53,233 nucleotides of DNA from Winogradskyella sp. UBA3174. Lineage in GTDB: Bacteria; Bacteroidota; Bacteroidia; Flavobacteriales; Flavobacteriaceae. Under the pieces are notes generated by a model that worked only from the letters and a program-made list of their open reading frames with translations, made no database searches and was not told where the DNA came from. The stretch covers positions 1 through 53,233 of the forward strand of contig NZ_DEXW01000063.1 in NCBI RefSeq assembly GCF_002364335.1. The letters run 5' to 3'. Made by a program: the position numbers and the translations under genes. Positions 44,104-53,177 of this stretch are shown one piece after another (position 1 is the first letter of the stretch; each line of letters starts with the position of its first letter).

Positions 44104-45384
44104 TTATTTTTCAAATTCCATTAAAGTCTTTGTAATAATAGATACACAATCTAACAACTGGTCTTTTGTTATCACCAATGGTGGTGCAAAACGAATTATA
44201 TTACCATGTGTTGGTTTTGCTAGTAAACCGTTATCTCGTAAACGCATACAGATATTCCAAGCGGTTTCGCTGTCTTCTGTATCGTTAATTAAAATAGCAT
44301 TTAAAAGACCTTTACCTCTAACCCCATTTACGATAGAACTTGTTTGAATAAATTTTGATAATTCTGCTCTAAATAATTCGCCTAATTCTTGCGCATTATT
44401 TGCTAACCCTTCATCTTTAACAACTTCTAAAGCAGCTATACCAATTGCTGCTGCAACAGGATTTCCACCAAACGTGCTTCCGTGATTTCCTGGCTTAATA
44501 ACATTCATTATAACATCATTAGCTAAAACTGCTGATACTGGATATGCTCCACCAGACAAAGCCTTACCTAATATTAAGATATCTGCTTTTACCTCTGGAA
44601 TACTAGAACAATGCTTGTCTGTACAACTACAATTACCACAAGTTGCTAATAAACGACCTGTTCTAGCGATACCTGTTTGCACTTCATCTGCGATAAATAA
44701 AACATTGTGCTTTTTACATAAGGCTTTTGCTGCTGCTAAATACCCTTCACTTGGCACATAAACCCCAGCTTCACCTTGTATTGGTTCTACAAGAAAACCA
44801 GCAACATTCTTATTAGTATCTAAAGCGTCTTCTAAAGCGTTTAGATTATCATATTCAATTTTAATAAATCCTTTAGTATAAGGTCCAAAGTTTTTACGCG
44901 CTACAGGATCATTACTAAATGAAATTATGGTTGTTGTTCTTCCATGGAAGTTGTTTTCGCAAACAATAATTTCTGCTTCATTCTCTGCAATACCTTTAAC
45001 TTCATAAGCCCATTTTCTACAAAGTTTTAAAGCAGTTTCAACAGCTTCAGCACCAGTATTCATTGGTAAAAGTTTATCGTAGTTAAACGTTTCTGTTGCG
45101 TATTTCTCAAACTTACCTAACATATCGTTGTAGAATGCTCTCGATGTTAAGGTTAGCGTTTGTGCTTGATTAGTCATTGCTCCAACAATTTTTGGGTGAC
45201 AATGTCCTTGGTTTACAGCAGAATATGCAGATAAAAAATCGTAATACTTCTTACCTTCTACATCCCAAACAAATACACCTTCACCTCTACTTAATACTAC
45301 AGGTAACGGATGGTAATTGTGTGCTCCATACTTGTTTTCTAAATCTATCGCTTGTTGCGATGTTAATTGGTCTAAAACAGCCAT
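44104..45384 (-). CDS. rocD: Ornithine--oxo-acid transaminase
   Basis: A 426-residue class III aminotransferase that converts ornithine and 2-oxoglutarate to glutamate semialdehyde and glutamate. Visible: NYHPLPVVLSRGEGVFVWD, the PLP lysine K274 in ILILGKALSGG, and GSTFGGNPVA. Before the lysine there is a short Cys-rich insert, CGNCSCTDKHC (249-259), absent from Bacillus RocD as far as I recall but seen in flavobacterial forms. Monocistronic. Confidence 0.94.
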   Translation of the reverse strand: MAVLDQLTSQQAIDLENKYGAHNYHPLPVVLSRGEGVFVWDVEGKKYYDFLSAYSAVNQGHCHPKIVGAMTNQAQTLTLTSRAFYNDMLGKFEKYATETFNYDKLLPMNTGAEAVETALKLCRKWAYEVKGIAENEAEIIVCENNFHGRTTTIISFSNDPVARKNFGPYTKGFIKIEYDNLNALEDALDTNKNVAGFLVEPIQGEAGVYVPSEGYLAAAKALCKKHNVLFIADEVQTGIARTGRLLATCGNCSCTDKHCSSIPEVKADILILGKALSGGAYPVSAVLANDVIMNVIKPGNHGSTFGGNPVAAAIGIAALEVVKDEGLANNAQELGELFRAELSKFIQTSSIVNGVRGKGLLNAILINDTEDSETAWNICMRLRDNGLLAKPTHGNIIRFAPPLVITKDQLLDCVSIITKTLMEFEK

Positions 45385-45523
45385 TTTAAAAATAATTTAA
45401 TAAATGAATAAAAATATCCATTCCTTATCTACCTTTATCCTTTCGAAGCGTCGAAAATTCAGCGTGGGAAAGAAATCATCCCTGAAGGTTTGCAAAATAC
45501 AAATAATACTGCTGATTTAAAAC

Positions 45524-45910
45524 TTAGTCTGAATCTTTTGATGACAACGACAATACCTGAAGTTCTAATCTTTTCATTTCTCGTATAATCGCTTTCTTAT
45601 CCATTTGCATCCAGGAGAATAACTTTAGCATACTCGAACCTAAGATGCATAATGTTCCCAAAAAACCCCATTTAATAAGATCATTTGTCGCTTCAACCTT
45701 AAAAAATTGAATTGTACAATAAATAAAGAGTCCAAAAAGAAGGACTTGGACAATACTCATTACAATAACAATCCAACTGTTCTTGCCTGAAAAAATACCC
45801 GACACCATTTGTAATAGGTTTTGTTCTTCTAAATCATCATAGAATTTAGCTTCTTCTTGCGTTAGTGTTTCTTTAATTAATTGGTCTATGTCTTCTGTAT
45901 TAGTTTTCAT
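45524..45910 (-). CDS. Two-helix membrane protein paired with ECF sigma (DUF6768-like)
   Basis: A 128-residue protein: an acidic N-terminal part (IDQLIKETLTQEEAKFYDDL), two membrane helices (about 47-67 and 80-97), and a basic C-terminal helix. Resembles the DUF6768 group from memory. It overlaps the end of the sigma gene by 11 bases and takes the place of an anti-sigma factor. No zinc motif. A role as sigma regulator is inferred from position. Confidence 0.75.
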   Translation of the reverse strand: MKTNTEDIDQLIKETLTQEEAKFYDDLEEQNLLQMVSGIFSGKNSWIVIVMSIVQVLLFGLFIYCTIQFFKVEATNDLIKWGFLGTLCILGSSMLKLFSWMQMDKKAIIREMKRLELQVLSLSSKDSD

Positions 45911-46454
45911 ATTTATATTTTTTTAAAATTGTTTTTAATTTTTCTCTAGCATAAAATAATCTAGATTTAGCTGTCCCAACAGATATGTTCAATAAATCGC
46001 TAATCTGTTTTAAACTATAAGATTCAATATAGAAAAGCTTCACTATTATATTTTGATGCGTTGGCAATGCATTAATAGATTTCAGCAATTTCTGCTTCAA
46101 ATTTTTATTCTCATTGTAATCTTTTGTTTGGTCTTCAATATCGATTGTAGTTCTAATATTTATTTGTTGTTGTTTTGATTGCAACCGTAACCAATCTGTA
46201 GACTTGTTACATACAATTCTATAAGACCAATACTTAAATTGTTTTGGGTTTTTGAGTCTATCTATTTTATTGATTATGACTAGCCAACTTTCTTGTGCTA
46301 TATCTTTTGCAACATCTTTATCCTTTACTAACCAATACGATTTATCACAAAATAGCTTATGCCATTTCTTTACCAATTCTACTAATGCAGTTTTATCACC
46401 ATGTTGAAGTCTCTTTACTAAATCCTCATCTGTATCTTTATTGTTTAACTCCAT
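45900..46454 (-). CDS. ECF-type sigma factor
   Basis: A 184-residue sigma-70 protein with sigma2 (KDIAQESWLVIINKI, FKYWSYRIVCNKSTDWL) and sigma4 (PTHQNIIVKLFYIESYSLKQ, ISVGTAKSRLFYAREKL) and no other domain. The group is that of the SigM/RpoE-like proteins of Bacteroidota. The gene for a membrane protein overlaps its 3' end by 11 bases. Divergent from rlmD-like gene with a 149-base intergenic region. Its target promoters are unknown. Confidence 0.93.
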   Translation of the reverse strand: MELNNKDTDEDLVKRLQHGDKTALVELVKKWHKLFCDKSYWLVKDKDVAKDIAQESWLVIINKIDRLKNPKQFKYWSYRIVCNKSTDWLRLQSKQQQINIRTTIDIEDQTKDYNENKNLKQKLLKSINALPTHQNIIVKLFYIESYSLKQISDLLNISVGTAKSRLFYAREKLKTILKKYKYEN

Positions 46455-46603
46455 AAATGGTGACTTCTAACCTAAAGACGTAGAATAGTTTAAAAGGTTC
46501 AAATTAAATGTGAATCTTATTAAAGATAGTTTAATTTTACTGTTACACCTAGGTGCAACTATTTATTAAATTGCAGTTATATTTGCACTCTAATTTTGTA
46601 TAA

Positions 46604-48058
46604 ATGCCAAAGAGAGAACGCAATAAATTTGTAAAACGAGGAGAGGTCTTAGAGCTCTTAATTGAAGATTACGCTTTTGGCGGAAAAGGAATTGCTCGTA
46701 TTCGAAACGAACATGGTGAATTTGTAGTTTTTGTCCCGAATACATTACCTGGTCAGCTTGTGAAAGCACAAGTAAAAAAGTCTAGCAAAAAATATGCTGA
46801 ATGTAAGCTATACGATGTTTTAAAACCTTCGGAAGATGAAGTAGAAATGCCTTATCAAGATATTCCTGGTGCTCCCTACATGCAATTACCAATAGAAAAA
46901 CAACACGAGTATAAAAAGCAAAGTACATTAGAGTTATTTAAGCGTATTGGTAAAGTTGTAGATATAAAAGATAAGTTTGATGAATTTGTAACTTCGCCAA
47001 ACACTTTCCATTATCGTAACAAAATGGAATATGGTTTTTCTGCTATTGGCTACAATAGGGAATTAAAAACCGATGTCGATGAATTTACGCTTGGCTTTAA
47101 AAGACGCGGTACTTGGTGGTGTGGTGATAATCTAAAAAGAGATTCTGGTTTATTTGATGCAAATTTTGAAAATCACATTAAAGACATAAAAGAATATTGC
47201 GAAGCTACGGGTTTAGCACCTTGGCATGCACCTAAAAAAGAAGGGTTCTTTCGTTATTTTGTAGTTCGTAAATCTTATAAGACTGATAAACTTTTATTTA
47301 ATTTGGTAACTACTTCTTATGATTTACCAAAATTCGATTTAAACAAATTCGCTAACTATCTAGTGAAATTATTTGGAGAGCGTGTTGCAGGATTACTACA
47401 CACAATTAATGACGAAGTTGGAGACCGAACTATTGCTACAACTGGAAGTATTAACCTTATTTACGGCAAGGATAAAATTGTTGAAGAACTTTTAGGCTTA
47501 AACTTTGAAATTAGCATGAAAAGCTTTTTTCAAACCAATCCCAAATGTGCTGAGAAACTCTATTCTAAAGTAGTAGATTATGCCTTAGAAAATAAAGATG
47601 CTATTGATAATACGGTAGTCTTAGATTTATTTTGTGGTACTGGGACTATAGGTCAAATTATTGCAAGTAAATCTTCTAATACAAAAATTGTAGGTGTAGA
47701 TATTGTTGCTGCTGCAATAGCTGATGCTAAAGAAAACGCCAAACGAAACAACATAGAGGGTTTAGAGTTTTATGCTGCTGATGTTGGTAAATTTTTAACC
47801 GAACATCCTGAATACACCAATAAAATAAGAACCATTATTTTAGATCCTGCTAGAGCTGGTATTGCGCCAAAAACTCTTAATAAAATAATAAACCTAAATG
47901 CAGAGCGTTTGGTTTATGTATCTTGTAATCCGGCAACACAAGCCAGAGATACAGAGCAACTAATGCAAGCTGGCTATGACATTAAAAAACTAAGTTTAGT
48001 AGATCAATTTCCGCATACTGCTCATATTGAAACTGTTGTGTTATTTGAGAAAAAGTAA
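46604..48058 (+). CDS. rlmD: RlmD/RumA-type 23S rRNA uracil-C5 methyltransferase
   Basis: A 484-residue SAM enzyme. TRAM domain at about 10-72 (IEDYAFGGKGIARI, FVPNTLPGQLVKAQV), SAM site DLFCGTGTIGQ (341-351), ILDPARAG, and the catalytic cysteine C441 in VYVSCNPATQ. At the place where RlmD carries its CxxxxxCGxC Fe-S ligands (about 84-96) this protein reads YQDIPGAPYMQLP, with no cysteine. So the cluster is absent, and target uracil may differ from U1939. Divergent from the ECF sigma gene. TATATTTG (46578-46585) and TAATTTTG (46591-46598) both match the -7 consensus without a clear -33. DUF6452 starts at the base after the stop. Confidence 0.88.
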   Translation: MPKRERNKFVKRGEVLELLIEDYAFGGKGIARIRNEHGEFVVFVPNTLPGQLVKAQVKKSSKKYAECKLYDVLKPSEDEVEMPYQDIPGAPYMQLPIEKQHEYKKQSTLELFKRIGKVVDIKDKFDEFVTSPNTFHYRNKMEYGFSAIGYNRELKTDVDEFTLGFKRRGTWWCGDNLKRDSGLFDANFENHIKDIKEYCEATGLAPWHAPKKEGFFRYFVVRKSYKTDKLLFNLVTTSYDLPKFDLNKFANYLVKLFGERVAGLLHTINDEVGDRTIATTGSINLIYGKDKIVEELLGLNFEISMKSFFQTNPKCAEKLYSKVVDYALENKDAIDNTVVLDLFCGTGTIGQIIASKSSNTKIVGVDIVAAAIADAKENAKRNNIEGLEFYAADVGKFLTEHPEYTNKIRTIILDPARAGIAPKTLNKIINLNAERLVYVSCNPATQARDTEQLMQAGYDIKKLSLVDQFPHTAHIETVVLFEKK

Positions 48059-48664
48059 ATGAAAAACATAAAATTCTTAATTCTTATCTTAGCTATTGCT
48101 CTAATTAATTGCGAACGCGATGATATTTGTGCAGACACAACGTCTACCACTCCGCGTTTAATAATAGAATTTTACGATGCTACAAGTACAGATGATTTAA
48201 AAACTGTCCCACGATTAACTGTTTATGGTGAAGGCTTATTTACAGATGAGAATGGTGTTACAACAGAACCAATAGAACCTTCTGATAAAATAGTATTAGC
48301 CCCAAATGGCATAAGCGGCACATTCAATAGCACCAATTATTTATTCAATAGAAATAGTAATACTATAGAGTTACCATTAAAAATAGAATCTGAAAACTCA
48401 ACGGTAACATCTCGTTTTATTTTAGAGAGAAACACAAATTTAAGACTTGATGAAAATACATCTACAGACTCTAACATAGACATTCTAGAAATCTCTTATA
48501 TACCAGAATTTGATTACGTATCTAGAGCATGTGGTTATAAAAGCATTTTTACGAATCTTATTGTTACTCGTGAAACCGATAATGATAACTGGATTAGCAT
48601 AGTCGAAGTTTTAAATTTAGTAGTTGAAAACGAAAACACAGTACATGTACGCATCGAACATTAG
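48059..48664 (+). CDS. DUF6452 family lipoprotein
   Basis: A 201-residue lipoprotein with lipid cysteine 18 (ALINC). Beta-rich body (PRLIIEFYDATS, ISGTFNSTNYLFNR, LDILEISYIPEFDY-like strands). The pattern fits the DUF6452 group of Bacteroidota, function unknown. The ATG immediately follows the methyltransferase TAA, and the end overlaps the next gene by 20 bases, so all three should be co-translated. Export of a lipoprotein with a barrel-like neighbour suggests an envelope pair. Confidence 0.85.
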   Translation: MKNIKFLILILAIALINCERDDICADTTSTTPRLIIEFYDATSTDDLKTVPRLTVYGEGLFTDENGVTTEPIEPSDKIVLAPNGISGTFNSTNYLFNRNSNTIELPLKIESENSTVTSRFILERNTNLRLDENTSTDSNIDILEISYIPEFDYVSRACGYKSIFTNLIVTRETDNDNWISIVEVLNLVVENENTVHVRIEH

Positions 48665-49388
48665 AAGTGCTCTGATTTTGTTATTGTTTTCTACAATGGC
48701 ATTTGCACAGGAAAAAACAGAAAAAGCTAAAGATACTTTGGTTTACAAGCAAAAATACGGACTACGATTAGGTACTGATATAAGTAAATTAGGTAGGACT
48801 TTTTTAGATGATAATTACACTGGTTTTGAAATTATGGGTGACTATCGCTTGACTCAAAAAATGTACTTAGCTGGCGAAATTGGGAATGAAGAGCGTACTT
48901 TAAGCAATGACGTTTTAAGTAATACGACTAAAGGAAGTTATTTTAAAGGTGGTATAGACATTAATATGTTTAAAAACTGGCTAGATATGGAAAACTTAAT
49001 TTATGTTGGTTTCCGTGTTGGTGCAAGTACATTTAGTCAGACTAGAAATAATTACAACGTCTATAATGTTAATAACCAGTATTGGAACGAACAAATATCA
49101 GTTGAAGAAAGTCAGGAATTTAAAGGCTTAGCAGCAGTTTGGGGTGAAGTTCAATTTGGTTTTAAAGCTGAAGTTTTAAATAACCTTTTCGCTGGCTTAA
49201 ACATTCAATTAAAAGTATTAGCATCTGAAACTGAACTTGACGATTACGAAAATTTATATATACCAGGTTTTAACCGAACATTTGACAGTGGTAGATTTGG
49301 TGTAGGTTTTGGCTTTAATGTATCCTACTTAGTACCAATCTTTAAAAAAGATAAAATTGTGATTCAAGAAAAAGAGGTTGAGGAATAA
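48645..49388 (+). CDS. DUF6048 family outer-membrane barrel protein
   Basis: A 247-residue exported protein. The ATG at 48645 (MYASNIRSALIL) is chosen over a TTG at 48624 since it leads into the signal peptide (LLLFSTMAFAQ) directly. The rest is a beta-barrel: YGLRLGTDISKLG, GFEIMGDYRLTQKMYLAGEI, VWGEVQFGFKAEVLNNLFAG, ending FGFNVSYLVPIFKKD. Fits DUF6048, which occurs with DUF6452 in flavobacteria. Function unknown. Confidence 0.85.
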   Translation: MYASNIRSALILLLFSTMAFAQEKTEKAKDTLVYKQKYGLRLGTDISKLGRTFLDDNYTGFEIMGDYRLTQKMYLAGEIGNEERTLSNDVLSNTTKGSYFKGGIDINMFKNWLDMENLIYVGFRVGASTFSQTRNNYNVYNVNNQYWNEQISVEESQEFKGLAAVWGEVQFGFKAEVLNNLFAGLNIQLKVLASETELDDYENLYIPGFNRTFDSGRFGVGFGFNVSYLVPIFKKDKIVIQEKEVEE

Positions 49389-49521
49389 ATAATCCAAATC
49401 AGAAATTATAACAACTAAATCCCAATCTATTTTCGAAAAGGAACCACCTTGCTTTTAATAGTAAGATCATCGCGATTCTGATGAAATAATTCACTACCTT
49501 TTCTTTATCAAATTAATTCTT

Positions 49522-50046
49522 ATGGATAAAGAGACAATTGCAAATTTACTTGAAGCCAAACATTCTAATTTAATAACTTGGCTAGAGCAACAACCTAATG
49601 ACTCTTGGACTGAAGGTCCTGAAGGAAAATGGACTACAGGACAGCAAGCACAACATCTACTTCAAAGTATTATAACACTTAACAATGCATTGAGTATGCC
49701 AAAATTCTTATTGCGTTTTAAATTTGGTAAAGCAAATAGGTCTGTTAGAGATTTTGATGCTGTAGTAAAACGTTACCAAGAACGATTAGAAGACATAAAA
49801 GGCAAAACTTTTAAAGGTTCACAAAACATGAAAGTACCGACTCTCAACGAAAAAGAATACATTCTTAATAGATTACAAACTGAGCATAAAAAACTACAAT
49901 ACAAAACCAGAAAGATTAGTGATGAAAATTTAGATACTGTAGTGTTACCGCATCCACTAATGGGCAAAATGCCAGTTCGTGAGATTATTATGTGGACAGC
50001 GCATCATGTTGAGCATCATACTGATACTTTGAAAAGCAATTATTAA
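49522..50046 (+). CDS. DinB superfamily protein
   Basis: A 174-residue four-helix protein. The first helix holds KHSNLITWLEQQP, with metal-ligand candidates at H46 (QQAQHLL) and H161/H165 (TAHHVEHHTDTL). The GKWTTGQQAQHL and PLMGKMPVREIIMW motifs are typical of the DinB_2 branch. Such enzymes may act as thiol-dependent transferases; substrate unknown. Second DinB-fold gene of the window, not closely similar to the one at 24317. Confidence 0.87.
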   Translation: MDKETIANLLEAKHSNLITWLEQQPNDSWTEGPEGKWTTGQQAQHLLQSIITLNNALSMPKFLLRFKFGKANRSVRDFDAVVKRYQERLEDIKGKTFKGSQNMKVPTLNEKEYILNRLQTEHKKLQYKTRKISDENLDTVVLPHPLMGKMPVREIIMWTAHHVEHHTDTLKSNY

Positions 50047-50238
50047 TGTATTAGATTTCTTAAAACAAGTGAATAATTTACTCCCAATAAAAATTACAAT
50101 TTATAGATAAAAACATAGACCCATCGACAAATTATCATCCAAGAGAAATTCCATATATTTTAGTTTATGTTACAATGAATAATATTATTGATAAATGAAT
50201 TTTTATTAAAAAGTCATTAATATTTGCTTAAAAATAAT

Positions 50239-51186
50239 CTATCCCAAATAGCTCAAAACATTAGCCTCTATCCTATTCTGTATATCACTAACATCACCTT
50301 TCACAAAAGTATCTCCTGTAATATTTTCATAAAGCTCAATGTAACGCTCGCTAACTGTCTCAATGTATTCATCACTCATAAAAGGAACGGTTTGTCCCTC
50401 TAAACCTTGAAAATCGTTGGCTATTAACCATTGTCTTACAAACTCTTTAGACAATTGCCTCTGCGCTTCTCCGCTATCTTGACGTTCTTGGTAACCATCT
50501 GCATAAAAATAACGCGAAGAATCTGGAGTGTGAATTTCGTCTATCAAAACAATTTTTCCGTCTTTAGTTTTCCCAAATTCGTATTTGGTGTCAACTAAAA
50601 TTAAACCGCGTTCTGCCGCGATTTCTGTTCCGCGTTGAAATAATTTTCTAGTGTAATCTTCAAGAACAACATAGTCTTCTTCAGAAACAATACCTTTTGC
50701 TAAAATGTCTTCGCGAGAAATATCTTCATCGTGGTCACCCATTTCGGCTTTTGTCGCTGGTGTAATTATTGGCCTTGGGAACTTGTCATTTTCTGTCATA
50801 CCTTCTGGCATTACGACACCGCAAAGCATACGTTTACCTGCTTTATATTCGCGAGCTGCATGACCAGACATATACCCTCTTATAACCATTTCTACTTTAA
50901 ACGGGTCGCATAAATAACCAACTGCCACATTAGGATCTGGTGTTGCAACCAACCAATTAGGTACTAGGTCTTCGGTTTCAGCCATCATCTTAGTAGCAAT
51001 CTGATTTAGGATTTGCCCTTTGTACGGAATTCCTTTTGGCATTACCACATCAAAAGCACTCAACCGATCTGTAGCAACCATTACTAATTGCTCATCGTTA
51101 ATATTATAAACTTCTCTTACTTTTCCTTTGTAAAGACTTTTCTGATTCGGAAAAATAAAATTGGTATCTATTATGGTTTTACTCAT
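50239..51186 (-). CDS. purC: SAICAR synthase (phosphoribosylaminoimidazole-succinocarboxamide synthase)
   Basis: A 315-residue enzyme of purine synthesis that joins CAIR and aspartate with ATP. Motifs: LYKGKVREVYNI, MVATDRLSAFDVVMP, the PNWLVATPDPN loop, VIRGYMSGHAAREY, VDTKYEFGKTKDGKIVLIDE and HTPDSSRYFYADGY. The length is that of the longer yeast-like PurC form common in Bacteroidota. It lies 75 bases after phoH on the same strand. Confidence 0.97.
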   Translation of the reverse strand: MSKTIIDTNFIFPNQKSLYKGKVREVYNINDEQLVMVATDRLSAFDVVMPKGIPYKGQILNQIATKMMAETEDLVPNWLVATPDPNVAVGYLCDPFKVEMVIRGYMSGHAAREYKAGKRMLCGVVMPEGMTENDKFPRPIITPATKAEMGDHDEDISREDILAKGIVSEEDYVVLEDYTRKLFQRGTEIAAERGLILVDTKYEFGKTKDGKIVLIDEIHTPDSSRYFYADGYQERQDSGEAQRQLSKEFVRQWLIANDFQGLEGQTVPFMSDEYIETVSERYIELYENITGDTFVKGDVSDIQNRIEANVLSYLG

Positions 51187-51261
51187 AAAGTTTATTTGTT
51201 TAAACGTTTATTAGTTTATCAATTCGAGTGTTTCGATTTATTTGTCGAAATGTATCGAGAA

Positions 51262-52215
51262 CTAATCCCTATTCTCAATACTCTTATAAGCCTCTATGAC
51301 TTTCTTTACTAATTTATGACGAACCACATCTTTATCATCGAGATATATCATTCCAATACCTTCTACATTTTTAAGAACTAAAAGTGCTTCTTTTAGTCCA
51401 GAAATTGAACGTCTTGGTAAATCTACCTGACCAGGATCTCCCGTTAGTAAAAACTTAGCATTTTTACCCATACGGGTTAAGAACATCTTCATTTGTGCGT
51501 GGGTGGTATTCTGACCTTCGTCTAAAATCACAAAAGCATTATCTAATGTACGTCCTCGCATAAAGGCCAATGGTGCAATCTGAATCACTCCTTTTTCTAT
51601 ATAACTTCCTAATTTTTCTGCAGGAATCATATCACGCAATGCGTCATACAAAGGTTGCATGTAAGGATCTAATTTCTCTTTTAAATCGCCTGGTAAGAAT
51701 CCTAAATTCTCACCAGCTTCAACCGCAGGACGCGTTAAAATAATTCGCTTAACTTCTTTATTTTTTAAAGCCTGTACAGCTAGTGCAACACCAACATAGG
51801 TCTTACCCGTACCTGCAGGACCAATAGCAAAAACCATATCGTTTTTACGAACAAGCTCAACAAATTTTCGCTGATTTGCAGTTTGCGCTTTAATTAACTT
51901 TCCGCCAACACCATGCACTATAACTTCTCCACTTTTAGAAGATGTTTTATAGTCCTCACTACTGTTGCTAGTTAGTACTCGCTCAATTACATTTTCGTCG
52001 AGTTTATTATACTTGGCAAAATGCTTTAAGAGCATGGTTATTCTAAGATTAAATTCTTCTAAAAGTTCATCGTCACCGTAGGCTTTAATTTTATTACCTC
52101 TGGCAACAATTTTAAGCTTTGGAAAGTATTTTTTTAGAAGTACTATATTGGCATTTTGCGCACCGAAGAATTCTTTTGGAGTAATTTCTTCGAGTTCTAT
52201 GATAAGTTCGTTCAA
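51262..52215 (-). CDS. PhoH family ATPase
   Basis: A 317-residue cytoplasmic NTPase of the PhoH/YbeZ type. Walker A GPAGTGKT (132-139), Walker B FVILDEGQNT, and conserved RPAVEAGENLGFLPGDLKEK. An N-terminal KH-like region (1-100) precedes the ATPase. YbeZ works with the YbeY RNase in rRNA maturation; no ybeY is in this window. A full TAGCTTTG -7 box is at 52290-52283 (minus), but no -33 partner was found. The PhoH call is firm; RNA role is by analogy. Confidence 0.95.
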   Translation of the reverse strand: MNELIIELEEITPKEFFGAQNANIVLLKKYFPKLKIVARGNKIKAYGDDELLEEFNLRITMLLKHFAKYNKLDENVIERVLTSNSSEDYKTSSKSGEVIVHGVGGKLIKAQTANQRKFVELVRKNDMVFAIGPAGTGKTYVGVALAVQALKNKEVKRIILTRPAVEAGENLGFLPGDLKEKLDPYMQPLYDALRDMIPAEKLGSYIEKGVIQIAPLAFMRGRTLDNAFVILDEGQNTTHAQMKMFLTRMGKNAKFLLTGDPGQVDLPRRSISGLKEALLVLKNVEGIGMIYLDDKDVVRHKLVKKVIEAYKSIENRD

Positions 52216-52336
52216 AAGCGTGCTTTATTTAATGTGTTAATCTATTTTCTTTTATTAGTTTTGTGTAACAACTGGTTAAAAACAAAGCTAGCAATTTTAC
52301 AATTATAATTCTTAAAAAAATATCAACAATTAATCC

Positions 52337-53173
52337 ATGGCTATAATCACTTTAACGACTGATTTTGGAGAAAAGGATCACTTCGCTGGTGCCATAAAAG
52401 GTGCTATTTATAGTGAGCTTTCGGATATAAGAATTGTAGATGTTTCGCACTCAATCTCACCTTTTAATATTTCTGAAGCCGCATATATTATTCTAAATGC
52501 TTACAGCAGTTTCCCTAAAGGAACGATTCATATTATAGGAATCGACTCCGAGTTAAATGCTGAAAATAAGCATATTGCAGTAAAATTAGATGACCATTAC
52601 TTTATATGTGCAAACAATGGTATTATGAGTATGATTTGTGCTGAAATAGCACCAATGAAGATTGTTGAAATTAATATACATGATAAGATTGAGACTAGCT
52701 TTCCTGTTTTAGATGTTTTTGTAAAAGTTGCCTGCCACATTGCGAGAGGTGGAACACTGGAGGTGATTGGAAAAGTTATTAACACCATTAAACCGATTAA
52801 AAATTTAATTCCGTTTGTAAATGATGAACAGAATCAAATTATAGGTAGTGTTATTTATGTAGATAATTATGGAAATGTAGTAACCAATATAAAGCGTAAG
52901 TTTTTTGAAACTATTCAAAAAACTAGAGACTATGAAGTATCTGCTAGAAATCATAAATTTAAGAAAGTGCATAATAAATATAGTGATATAATAAATTTTG
53001 AGTTAGAAGAATCTAAACGAAATGATGAAGGTAAAGGCTTAGTTGTATTTAATTCTTCTAGCTATTTAGAAATAGCAGTGTATAAGAGTAATTGTAGCAC
53101 AGTTGGTAGTGCTTCTACTTTAATGGGATTAAAAACTATGGATACCGTAACGGTTAACTTCACTAAAACTTAA
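52337..53173 (+). CDS. SAM hydroxide adenosyltransferase (DUF62 family)
   Basis: A 278-residue enzyme. The N-terminal ITLTTDFGEKDHFAGAIKGA carries the catalytic Asp region, then VDVSHSISPFNISEAAYIIL, FICANNGIMSM, and a C-terminal barrel with GSVIYVDNYGNVVTNIKR and GSASTLMGL. This family hydrolyses SAM to adenosine and methionine (related to fluorinases and chlorinases but without the halide loop). Divergent from phoH. Physiological role is unclear. Confidence 0.92.
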   Translation: MAIITLTTDFGEKDHFAGAIKGAIYSELSDIRIVDVSHSISPFNISEAAYIILNAYSSFPKGTIHIIGIDSELNAENKHIAVKLDDHYFICANNGIMSMICAEIAPMKIVEINIHDKIETSFPVLDVFVKVACHIARGGTLEVIGKVINTIKPIKNLIPFVNDEQNQIIGSVIYVDNYGNVVTNIKRKFFETIQKTRDYEVSARNHKFKKVHNKYSDIINFELEESKRNDEGKGLVVFNSSSYLEIAVYKSNCSTVGSASTLMGLKTMDTVTVNFTKT

Positions 53174-53177
53174 AGCT

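Noticed and set aside
45443..45458. Short palindrome tttcga-agcg-tcgaaa near rocD
   Set aside because: Six-base arms without a T-run or a second copy; too weak to call.
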